Shown here: piece after piece, positions 23,801 through 35,800 of the stretch
Position numbering within the stretch: the first letter of the stretch is position 1
Layout: each line of letters starts with the position of its first letter
The notes under the pieces: generated by a model
The model's database searches: none
Seen by the model: the letters and a program-made list of their open reading frames with translations, nothing else
What the model was told of the DNA's origin: nothing
Origin: Apostichopus parvimensis
Lineage: Eukaryota; Echinodermata; Holothuroidea; Aspidochirotida; Stichopodidae
Assembly: GCA_000934455.1 (NCBI GenBank)
Contig: KN886503.1
Coordinates: 29,327 to 84,927, forward strand
Reading direction: 5' to 3'
Length of the DNA: 55,601 bases
Made by a program: the position numbers and the translations under genes

Positions 23801-26800
23801 TACTACAAGCCTGATCTATGCTTACATAACGTAACGTTAGTCTAATCACTGGAGCATGAATATGTTATTTTTGTTATTTGCTTTTTGAAGGGGGGGGGTC
23901 ATTAAAACAACAACGGGCCATCGCACGCTTACTCGTCCTAATGACATTGTACTACAAGCCTGATCTATGCTTACACTACAGATTTCAATCATTTTAAGTA
24001 TCACATAGTACAACGTTGTCATCAAAATATAATCTATAATCTCCAGTAGATTTCACATACAGATGAGATTTCCATGTCACATATTAGAACATTCCCTTCA
24101 TCTTTCTGTAAATAGAAGGTAACAGTCAGAGTCCTTTTCCTTTTATATATTTGTGCGTGAGGGATATTCTCTGCAAGTTAATTGTCATTGATTTGGTGAT
24201 TTATACAAAGTTCCATTTTATGTTCATTACAATTGTGTTTGACATGAAATACAAATTTATTAGTATTCCATTAATTTGACAGCTCCACCAACATGTAGCC
24301 TGGACATTTCATTTGACCATGAATGCAAAGGAGCTACTTTGACCTGCTCTTGTACTGCCTCACCAACTGATGGAGAATCACCGTCTGATAATGGCATGAT
24401 GTACAGCTATTTCAATGGAACTGGTCACATTATAGTGAGTGGAAATACTACCACAGTACAAACTAACGATGTAGAAACTGGTGCAGTAAATACATTTAGC
24501 TGCAGAGGATGCAATGGACTTTACTATGACAATACCTCATATGTAACACAAAGTTCAGAATGCACCATAAGTAAGTATGAAATATTTTCTAGTGTTGTTA
24601 GTATTGCCATCCCTATATGGATATTTGGGCTATTCTTGGTTTCGTGTGTAATCCAATATGGGAGGCTGTCTTGTTTAATTACCTTTTGTTTTTCTGAGAA
24701 CAGTATTTTGTCTTGTGGTCCTTTAATGGACACTATGTGATCCTGGTCTTAGATAATAAAGTACAACTGTGTCCTCTCTCGTAGTTTACTAACTGACGTC
24801 ACAGCGGTCAGTTACATGTGTGACATAATGTAGATAGATAGATGTAGATAGATATGTATTCAGCCATTGGATAGAATATATACAATGGAAAAGAAAAATG
24901 TAAACAATTCGTATGACTAGGTGAAGGATATACAAGGGTACTATGTATACTGCTCATGATATAAAAAGAGTATTCAGAGGTAAAAAAAGTATAACAAATA
25001 TAGCATATTACACAATAAGAAGCAGTGGCTAAAACGTTAAGGCAAGACTAGAACCAATCAGCGGGCATTATGTGTATTATATATCTTTACAAGATCAGGA
25101 TAATGACTATTTGTAAGCCTCTTTGATCCCCTGAATGTACGCAACCTTTTACCAGAGGTCAAGAACTGGAAGTACTGATGAGCAGGATGTGAGTCCTCGT
25201 TCAGTACATTATCGACTCTCTTGAGTGCACGCTCCTGGTACAGAGAGTGGAGAGATGAAAGGCCCGTACCAATAATACGCTCAGCATTTCTAATTACTGA
25301 TTGCAATTTCCGAAGGTCACTCTGACTTACACGACCAAACCAGACTAAAATGTTAGTAGTTAAAATGCTTTCTATAATTGCACGATAAAGGTTTGTCAAA
25401 CATTTGCACTGACCCCATAAGATTTAAGAACACGTAAAAAGAACAGTAATAAACATGTGTGGACAATGCTACAGTTCCTTAGTTGGCTGTGGAACTCTTA
25501 ACTTCTCATGCATTACCAGCACAATAATATGTCTTTCTGAACATCAATGAATAAACTAGTCCTCACCTGTAAGCCTGTAGAATATCAGTTTATGTTAATA
25601 AAGAATTGGTTACATATGCGACATTAGTAACTTACTGTGTGACATTCTCTGTGACTGTAGTATGTATGAGATATGTATCGAATATTAACTTATAATGTGT
25701 ACATTTAATGTAGTTTGTTGACTTGCCCAGGGATTGGAACACAGTAGTTGGTTTGTGATGTCACTGTTAAAGATGCTTAAAAACTAAACGTTTCTTTTGT
25801 CATCTTCTTATTCATAAATATCCTTGATGTGTGATACATTGGAAGAAGTGTAAGTCTAAAAACAATGGAAATACAAACATCTCTAGAGAAGTTACAGTAG
25901 AGGTAAAGCATGAAGGGTTTTATAGTTGATATGAATATTTGCATAATTGCAGAACCTTCCATAACACTTCGAGTGAGTAGCAATGTTAAGCACTGTGTGC
26001 AGTGTTAATGTACATATATCTGTAAAATGTTCTCATATAAAATGTGACAACGTTGGCTATCTTGTTTCTAGAACATTATTTTCCTCTGTGAAATTAGTGA
26101 ATTAAATATATTAAAGGAACAAGTATTTTCAACTAAACTGCTGGTTGACATCATTCACTCGGCTTTTCCTAAAAACATTTGTAAAATATCACTTAATTGA
26201 AAAAAAAAAACATACCTTCACTATACAAACTGCAATAAGGATGGGGTTTTGACTTAAATATTGAGAACATTTTCAGCATTTTTGTAAAGTAATTGACTTC
26301 TGCCATAGTTTGTCCCAATGAATCAACATTGTTTTGGTACATTGTTCATAAGTAGTTTGCATCGATTAGTGATTGGAACGGTCTAAACATTTGCTGTTGG
26401 GTACCCGTTTGCTATTTTCAGTCGGTCTCCCCGGAAAACAACGGACTTTCTTATATGTGTTAAAAGAGGAATGTGTAAAATAAGTTTTGTTTGCTTAAAA
26501 CATACCATGCATAACACTAAATAAAAAGATTGTAGCGTTCTCAAGTAATCATTTAAGCTGCATGGAATAATTAGGGGCCAATCAAGGGTCTACAATGTGT
26601 GCCTTTATCACAGGATAATGCACGAACAGGGGTATACCTCTAGCGGTCCACAAGGCTATATAGGCCAAGTACATCTAGTAATAGGGGTGAACAGGTTATC
26701 TCAAATGGTCTCAACAATTGTTTTTATGAATTAAATACTAGATGACTTTTGCTTGGCCAGGTTTCTTCTGGAAGTACAGTTTGGTAGAAACTGGAAATAA

Positions 26801-29800
26801 CAAGTTTTTTTCCTGAAGAAATGGTAGAAACTAGGTACATATAGGGTGTGTCGGTATACCGATATACCAGGTATATGTTTCATTCATACCAATACCTACG
26901 GTATTGAAATCTGTCATCAAGGAATATCCAAAACAAACCTCAAGTGAATACCCGGGAAAAATAATACCCCGATAAAAGTACCGAACCCAGATAATACAAG
27001 CAAACTGGAAGAAATTCCCGCTGCCACTGTTTATCGTGTGTAACATAACTCCCCATAGTCCCCAACTGTATCCATTCTTGCTGCACAAACTTAGCCCTTG
27101 AACCTGCTGCTTTTATTGTACCAAACAAAAGGTCATGAAGGGACCAACTGTTATGTTTCTTGCGTTTTCACCTTATAAAATGGTTTAAGCCTATTCTGCC
27201 AATCACAAGCACGGATGGTTTACATTTACACACAGTGATTTGAAACAGTCTACGTACGGATGGGGGAGGCACAGAATAGAGCACAACACCTGGTGGAGGT
27301 TTTCAAACACGTGTATGGTACATGAGGGAAACGGATTGGTTGGTATTTGTGTGTACATTAATAACAATACATGTACTGTATTAATTTTTGTCTAGCAAGG
27401 AATCTGCAGTTCAGTTAGCAATGCAAGGTGGTCTAACTAAGAGAAACCCACGCTGGTAAGATGAGCTTGAAGTAGGTCTAAGACACGCAAGGAAAATACA
27501 TAAAGTTCTGCATGCCCAGCCCTCTGTACCTACTGTCAGAGAGATCAGCTAAGTTTCATTTAATTTTTAAAACAATCCATACTAAACTAATTGAAGGGAT
27601 AATCTGGTCTCTACCTCATAGGGCTGTGCTGTTTACAGGGGTAAATTTTTAAATGAACGAAACTCTGTTTAAACGTTCAGAATTATCTTCTAATCGATTA
27701 AACGTTGAAGTGACCAAGGTGATCAACATTTGCGATTTACTTACATAGAGAAATTACTAGTGTTGGACCGATTATATGATAATCGGTTAAACCGATTACC
27801 GATTAATTCCTGTGACAATCGGCCGATGCCGATTACCGATCATTTCATCATTTCGGTGGAACTGGCCTAAAGTATGATTTAGTGTTATGCATGATTACCA
27901 ACTTTTAGGCCAATACAATCAAAGATGTAAATGAACAACTTTACACGTTTCACAGTACAGATTAATGGAGGAAGTAAAGAACACTGTAATACATACATGG
28001 GGCAGTGGGCACTGTACGTTTATAACGAGGAATCGCAATATTGCAATCCCGCCACAACACAGTTAATGACAGTGCTGTACAGACTACAGTTAATAAAAGG
28101 GGAAAAATAGTAGCCATTGGCTACGAAATGAAAAAGAGAAGGAGTTAGGGACAGCTTTTACAACTGCTATTAAAACCATTATCAGTGTTGCAACTCCAAC
28201 GTAAATAAAGTAAGTGAAAAATATATCGCAGGTAAATAAAATATTCGTTGTTTCGTTAGCTGATTTTCGAAATATATAAAAAATAAAATAAAACTGTTAG
28301 CAAACTGCTTATCCACTAGAGAGCCTGTGTAAGAGAATGTGTAAAAGTAAGTTTGCCTGACGTTTCGATCCTAGCAGGATCTTCTTCAAAGGCTAAATGA
28401 CAAGTAACAGTAACAGGAGGGACAAAAACACGCAAATAATACAGACAGGTTAATGAACATGGTGAACACAAAGAGATAGATGTAAGGGGCTTAGTAGACA
28501 AAGAGAAGGAGTTAGGGACAGCTTTTACAACTGCTATTAAAACCACTGACTGACGTTTCGATCCTAGCAGGATCGAAACGTCAGGCCAACTTACTTTAAC
28601 CTTGTCGCGCGTGATTCTGGAAATCAGACTTGCTTTAAGTCGGTTGTGGTAAGAAGTTTAGTTACTGTAAGGGGTTATTTTAGAACGTATAGTAAATGCG
28701 GTCAGGGAAAAAAGTTGCTTCGGGTTTTTTGCAAAATATGAGTAAGAATGTTTGCCTAATCACAAAATACTGTAATGCAGTAGAACTACACAGTCGCCAA
28801 ACATGTTATGGGATTTTTAGGAGTATTTGGCGCCTTGATTTCATCATTTTATGCCATTCGTAAAATCTTGGCGCATTTTCAAACTGAACAGTTATGAAGC
28901 TCAACCGTTCTCGAGCCAGACTATCCTAATGTACGTATAACTCACAGTGAACAAAGCCTAATGTTATTGTTTTCACTTTCCAGTTTTTACCTACGGTTAA
29001 ACGGCCAAAAGTGGTTCAAAAGTATATTGATTTGGTTTTTATATTTAGTCGATACAGTTAATCTTTCTTATCAATCGTTAAACATGATCTAACAGGAGGT
29101 TCTGTTAGATGCAAGAAGCGAAGTGAAAAAAAAACTATTACGTCGTCCTCCTATAAAGCTTATCACAGGTATACTGTATGATGTTAACTGCCAAAACTGG
29201 ATAGTATATCGAAAAGCATTAGTACAAACTCGTGTGAGGGACTTGCGTTCCTCACACGGTAGATTAGAGTACCATCACCTGCTATGAATAGCGTTGAATC
29301 GAATGATCTACATTTTTCTCCCGTTGTGGTTGTGGTGAATCAAAAGCAAGGAAAAATACAATCCTTTATATGGAACGTAATAATGGGTTCCAAATAATCG
29401 GTAGCGCAATGGATTTTGCCGATGCGGTTTATTTACCGATTGTCTGATAATCGGCCTGATGCCGATTGTCTAACCGATTATCGGTCGAACACTAGAAATT
29501 ACCAACAAGTTAAATCTTATTTTCACAACCCGAAAATCACGCCAAATACAAACCCTTTTTGTTGAAAAAAAAAGCAACTTCTGAAAAGAACCAAAATTTC
29601 ATCCAATCCTACAGTTCATTAAATTTGTTTGAAAATATTCATCATAACAATCAACAGCACGGGTACACTGCAGGGTTAACAACACTCCATTACAGAGATT
29701 ATCATGCTTACTACTTTCACAATGCCACAGACCTTTGCGGTTCTAAGATTTCACTCTCATCAGAGTCATCACATTTGAGAGTACCATTTAAAAGAAAGGA

Positions 29801-32800
29801 ATCACACAAAGATTTTTTTACAGACCGCTACTTAACAAATTCATTCCCTAGTCACGTTGTGTAATATCCGCACTTATCTACGGCTTATTGCTATAAACAT
29901 CAGCATAGTTCTATCGTACTCGCAAGTACAGTTTCCCAGCTCTCAGGTATCCGGTTCCCGATTTTTGGACCCGTATAAACACTAGTAATTTCCCACTTAT
30001 TTGAAGTTCTTCCCATTTAAGTGGCAGTAACTGGAAGACACCTGTTTCTTCCATCCGAAAAAGAAAACATCTTTTTTCCTCCTTGGAAGAATCTTGCAAA
30101 CCCTGGCTTCGGCAGTAAGTTGTGAAAATATTTCACAGTACATATAAGCAATGTCATGTAGATCTCTTGTTCATTAGTAGCAATTATTAAAGGGATGGTT
30201 GCAAGGTGTAAACTGATTTGCTACTGTAGCTCAAAATTGGTAAAAGAAAATGTCCTTTCATTCATACATATATGTGCCTTTATTTCACAAAGGAAGACTC
30301 TCTTAATATTGAAAAGGGTTGATGCCCACAATGGAGTGCTACAAATAAGAGCTGGAAATCTCTGATTTTTTCTAGTTATCACTTAATTCTTTGACAAATA
30401 TAACTCACTTCTCTTCATTAGTCAGATAGCTATTTTGAATTTTGAGCAAATTATATGGCAAGGAATCACCAAGCCAACTGGCGATTAGACATAACGGAAT
30501 GCCAGTCAGGGAGAAGGAGCGATTCAGTTGTGTCCACAGTCCACCGAACCACAGACCACTGGTCCGCAAGCAGAGCCGAGCCACCCACCTCCAGACTGAG
30601 ACACCCCCCCCAGACCTGCACTATATATATGGTCTGACCAGGATATGCGCCAGTCAACACTACTGGTCCGACCACGGTCCAGGAGTACACCCCCGTGCCC
30701 GAGAGAGTATTCACTGGTCCCGGACGAGTCCTCCGATGACGGGGCGGCGGTGATGGACAGCCCAGGAATATTGATCCCCCAGAGATATCATGCCCAGCAG
30801 CCTCAGGCGGACCGAGTACTCTCCCAGATCTAGGTTTCAGCTGCTAGTCGAACAGTTGGCTACCGCCCGTAATGCACAGACCACTCCTGCGGACCCAACC
30901 CTTCCAGACCCGGTCCGGTCGCAAATTCCTCCGGAGCGATAACGAGACCACCTGCCTCCGGCGCATAGAGCCTGACCGTCCAAGACCCAGGAGCTGGATC
31001 CCCTGGAGCTGATAGCCTCGGAAACATGGTCCGAGACCGGAGACAGCGCCTCCAATGTAGGGGAATATGTCTCGCAGTCTGAAGACGAGACATAGTGAAT
31101 CAAAAACTATCATGAATCTACGAGGCTACTATGTACTACTAGCACTAATGAAAGCAAACATGTAAACACTGAATAGATATTTGTAACATCTTGTTGCAGT
31201 GTGATGATTAGTATGTACAAGTTTTCTGTAGAAGCTAGGACGTTCTTGCCTAGCGCGATAGCAGGCACATATGTTGTACAGTGAAATGAAACAACACCGC
31301 AATCCACATACTCGATCAGACATCATATAAAGGTGGACCAGGCTAGTAATGAAGTAATTGTAAACATGATTGAAGAAATTACAAATACTCTGGCAATCGA
31401 AAAAGATTAATAACTTATGAATTTATGATTAAACATGATAAGGACTGTTGTTACACTGCATACAATCATATTACTGACAGGAAAATGCATAAGTCTCACC
31501 GGGGCAGGTGCTTGCCGATTTTTAAAACAGCACAATGCTAGTGTAGCATTGTGAGAACTAGTACTTTTGAGATATTTGACAAACTGCTTTAGTGTTGTTT
31601 TTGATACGTTAGGCTTTTTTTCAAAAACAGATTATGCGTAGTGCTAGCTTGTAGTCGAGTAATCGCAACTTAGGTTTTGAGCGCGATTAATCAAACTTCC
31701 AAAGTGTTATCGTGACTACTGGCGATTAATCTATTACGACAATCAGCACTAATATACACCACAAACACAGTGAGTGCTAAAATTTTCACAGAACACAAAA
31801 AGTAGCTACTACCAGAGGTTTGTTAGTTCAAATACTATGTGGAGAACATTATTACAAATGGTTTGAAAACAAGAAAATACAGAATGAAGTGGAAAATTAC
31901 AAGTTCATACCAAACAATTTACTTAACAAATTTCTTAGTATTTTTCTAAGGATTTGTGGGTGATTCCCTGAAGAGTTACAAACCTATGAGTTTTGCAAGT
32001 AAACAGTTTTTTTTTACCCTAGTATATATATGTTCACAATATATCTACCGCTTTGTTTTCATTCGAGAGCTCAGTGAGTATATTTGCAGCGAAACATTTG
32101 AATGAGTAAGAGCTACCTACAGTATATTTCTCTCCCACCTACAGTATATTTCTCTCCCACCTACAGTAGATATCTCTCCCACCTATAACATATTTTCTCC
32201 CACCTACAACAGATATATCTCCCACCTTCAGTATATTTCTCTCCCATCTACAACATATTTCTCTCCCACATACAACAATTTCTCTCCCACCCACAACAGA
32301 TCTGTCTCCCACTTACAACAAATTTTCTCCCAACTACAACAAATTTCTCTCCCACCTACAACAGATTTCTCTCCCACCTACAATAGATTTCTCTCCCACC
32401 TACAGTAGTTCAAACAATTTATTATAAATATGCTCTGTTGCTATAGATTGCATTAACAATTAAAATGTAATAAGTGATTATGACATATTCATTGCATAAA
32501 GGTTACAATGGTTTCTGGCCGAACCAGTATGAAATCTCTATGTATGATGTTATTGGTAACATTGCATTTTTCTAATATTTTAGTTGATGTAGCAAGCACA
32601 GCAAATGATTTGAAACAGTCCCACGTTAAATAATGTAGCAATTAAACCTTGATCAAATTGCATGTAAAATGTTGTTTGAATATAGCAGAAATGGGGTTGC
32701 ATCATGTTAACATTCTGTTTCTACATACAAAAAAAAATAGTCTAATGTTATCACTCAGCTCATTGATCTTAAAGGTCTACTGATTTCTTTTAGGATACCA

Positions 32801-35800
32801 TGTGGTATGAACTATCTAAATCTACAATAGTTTTCAATATAATTCCAATATCTGCTATATATATTAATTTATAACATTGTAACTTTTCATTCAAAACTTG
32901 CAGGTACCACTGCCTTACCTATAACAACTGTTCCCCTGTCTACCAATGAACCTACAAACACCAAGGGTATGTGGACTTCTGTTCACTTTTTGGCCAACTG
33001 TCCTTGCTGTGAAATTGTTTTTTAATAGCTCTCAACTTCATCTTTGTGTACTCCATAGGGAGATTCCAAACTGCTTAATTATTGAAATTATATGAGCCTC
33101 TTTGCATTTATTTTTAAAGAGCTGGGTTAGTACTCTATGCTCAGTGATGGTCTCAAATATGTTATCTATGTTGACATGAAACATACTTACAATCTGCTGA
33201 ATTTTATACAATTTTCACATTTAATATTGAAACAGGACAAGAAGGAACAAATTAAATGTCTGAACGTACAGTATTGTTCATAAAAATATCAGCAAAAAAT
33301 GATACATGTTAACTTTGAATTCTTGTTGTCTCTTATTCTTATTTGTGTCAACATCCCTGCTGGTTTTGCTTGCTTGCTCTTCACAACCTCACCAGCATTT
33401 GAGGTTTGCTATATAACAGTTTATTGTTTAACACAAGAACCTTTCTCTTCTCAAAGCCTTAAACTTGCTCATGTGTTCATGTAAAACATTTCTCTTCTCA
33501 AAGCCTTAAACTTGCTCATGTGTTCATGTAAGTTGTTCTTATGTTTTTGATTAATGCTTTAGTACATATGTTCATGTTACCTCCAAAATTTGTTATCATT
33601 AATACAAACTATAGGTTAACTAGGTGCTTAAATTGAAGGGTGCTTGACTGGAGTTTAAATTGAAGGGTGTTTGACTGGTGTTTAAACTGAAGCTCTACCA
33701 AAGAAAGTGAATAGTATGAACCAAGGGTAGTTTATCCCATATTATGGATAGCTGTTGGCAATTCATGACTAGAGGCTAGATCTTTCAGAAGTGCATGTAA
33801 CATTGGGTCGTCTTTTAAGACTAAAACGATAACACAGATAGCATAATAACAACAGCACATAGTTACTGTTCTTCTTGCTTTTTGCTTGCTTGCTTTTTTG
33901 TTTGCATATTTCCATTATCCTGCTATAGTTTCTTTTTGCTACATTGACAACACTGTAATATTGGTTACACATTTCCAACTGCTGATTTGGGGAAGCCGTT
34001 GTGTTGCCAATCAGTGTACCATTTTCTGTCACACAATACTTCAGCACTTATTGACATGTAGTATTAATCACAGCACATGTCTTGAATACCTTCAGATATA
34101 GGTCTCATTACAGTTTCAGACGATAGCCATAACTTACTGTAGCTTAGGCTAACAACACTTTAACAGCAAATGTACCATAGCTTCAGTACCAAAAATATTT
34201 ATTCAAAAACGGCGACAAGTCAATATGTTGTAAAGTGTGCAATTAGGCCGATCCGTGTAAAAATGAAAACTGATTACTGAACTGAACTAGTACCTCTAAT
34301 TGATTGAACGAACAACAAACCAAAATATAATTGCTTTATTCTGTACGCAGGAGATTTGCTACATTGTTAATCACAGGAAAATGCATTGCCATTTTGAAAC
34401 TTTCATTAACTGAAGGAAACTGAAACAGTTTTTTTCCACGTAAAATTGGAATGTTTTTACCATGTTTCACTGCCTAATATTCTGTAAGAGAACTCCATTG
34501 CAAGGAATTGCAAACCCACACATTTCCTACCCATAAACAGGGCCAATTTTTGTAAAATTATAGCAAATTAGTGCTTGGCTTTTTTTCATGGTGTCAATTT
34601 GACCAGTTACTGCACAGAAAAACAGGCCAACCCAAAGTTGGATCTTTGATTTACTTTTAAAAGAAATTGCCGAGTGCTAACATTTTTAACATAACAGACC
34701 TTTGTCAGCAACAGTCTCTCTTTAAAATTTGCCTAAAATTCTGGGCATTTCTTTTTCTGTCCTTCTATGTTTGCTTCAATGTGCTTACTTATAAATCCCT
34801 CCTTTTATCTGTCAGTAATTGGCGCAGGTACCTGTACATAATGTACAGAAATCTCAAATACCTTTTGTACACATATTAATTTCATGAATGTTTCACATCA
34901 TTTTATGATATTCGTTGTTTTACTAAATTGTACAACTTAACTATGTATAATTAAAAAAAATATGTAATTCATATACCCTACAGCTGTATGATTTGTTGAC
35001 ATACAGTGCAATGAGTAATATTGAAACAATGTGATCAACCATCCACGTATACTTCTTTGATAAATCACCGACTTTAACGTGCAGTGCAACCGAGTGCACT
35101 ATTCTGTCCCTGTTGTCAAGCAATCTTATAAATTAAGATTAAAATCTCTTAGCTTGCAATACTTAAAAATAATATACATACTTGACATGCAGCTCTCACT
35201 TATTTTGATAGTGAGTGGATCAGTGTACATTGGAGGCCATGCTGCACATGTATAGCACATATTGTCATATATTGTCAAGACCCCTGACATTGCTGTTCAG
35301 GAACTGTGATTAAAATGTAGCTGATAGTTTATGAAGCAGATTCTGGACACTTAGATTTTGAGAATTTTAAATTATGATACATTAATAGCTTGAGCATTAA
35401 TAATGAACCCTTACTTGAGTTGATGAAATAGTCTGATCAACTACAATCTTATTTTAAGAAAAGTTTGGCAAGGACACTAAAAACTGGCAGCCAAACAAAA
35501 ATAACATATTTTTGTACTTTACTGTGTCAGCTTCCAGTAGAAACAAATGCAGTCCTCATTTTTTACTCCTATATGCCTCCTCAACTTCCCCAGAATCCCC
35601 CCCCCCCCCCCCCCACCCACCCCTCCAACATTCACAATATCTTACCAGGGATCAAACTGTGGATAGAGAATATCGGTAAAAGGTTAAAATGCCCACAAAT
35701 GTTTACTTCTGAGCCCTTGATGAAATTGATTTTATATTTATTTAGCAACAGATGCCACTACCAATACCATGCATACTGAAGACAGCAGTAAGGAAACACA

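Larger units (their letters stand above)
19673..24282. other. Intron 3 of the Ig-like gene
   Basis: About 4.6 kb. The main content is the DNA transposon at 20,188-22,731. The stretch 19,680-20,180 is AT-rich with nothing recognised. 22,740-23,735 shows no gene. 23,741-23,975 holds a perfect 86-bp duplication. 23,980-24,280 is plain AT-rich intron. Confidence 0.65.
24571..32903. other. Intron 4 of the Ig-like gene
   Basis: About 8.3 kb. It holds a non-LTR fragment (24,832-25,400), a hAT element (27,758-29,494), a copy of the gcgtcc-type repeat (29,540-29,720), a GC-rich coding relic (30,457-31,095), a short palindromic element (31,639-31,751) and an acceptor-like minisatellite (32,114-32,408). 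25,660-27,740 shows no gene; near 26,842 the sequence TAGGGTGTGTCGGTATACCG looks like one end of another hAT copy. 29,870-30,440 shows nothing recognised. Confidence 0.65.

Noticed and set aside
26842..27130. Second hAT element with cggtataccg ends
   Set aside because: One end (TAGGGTGTGTCGGTATACCG) looks right, but no matching right end or 8-bp duplication was found, so it is only mentioned within the intron entry.
29559..29864. 101-codon open frame in intron 4
   Set aside because: It overlaps a copy of the dispersed gcgtcc-type repeat, has no domain signature and no codon structure, and is not flanked by usable splice sites in phase with the gene.
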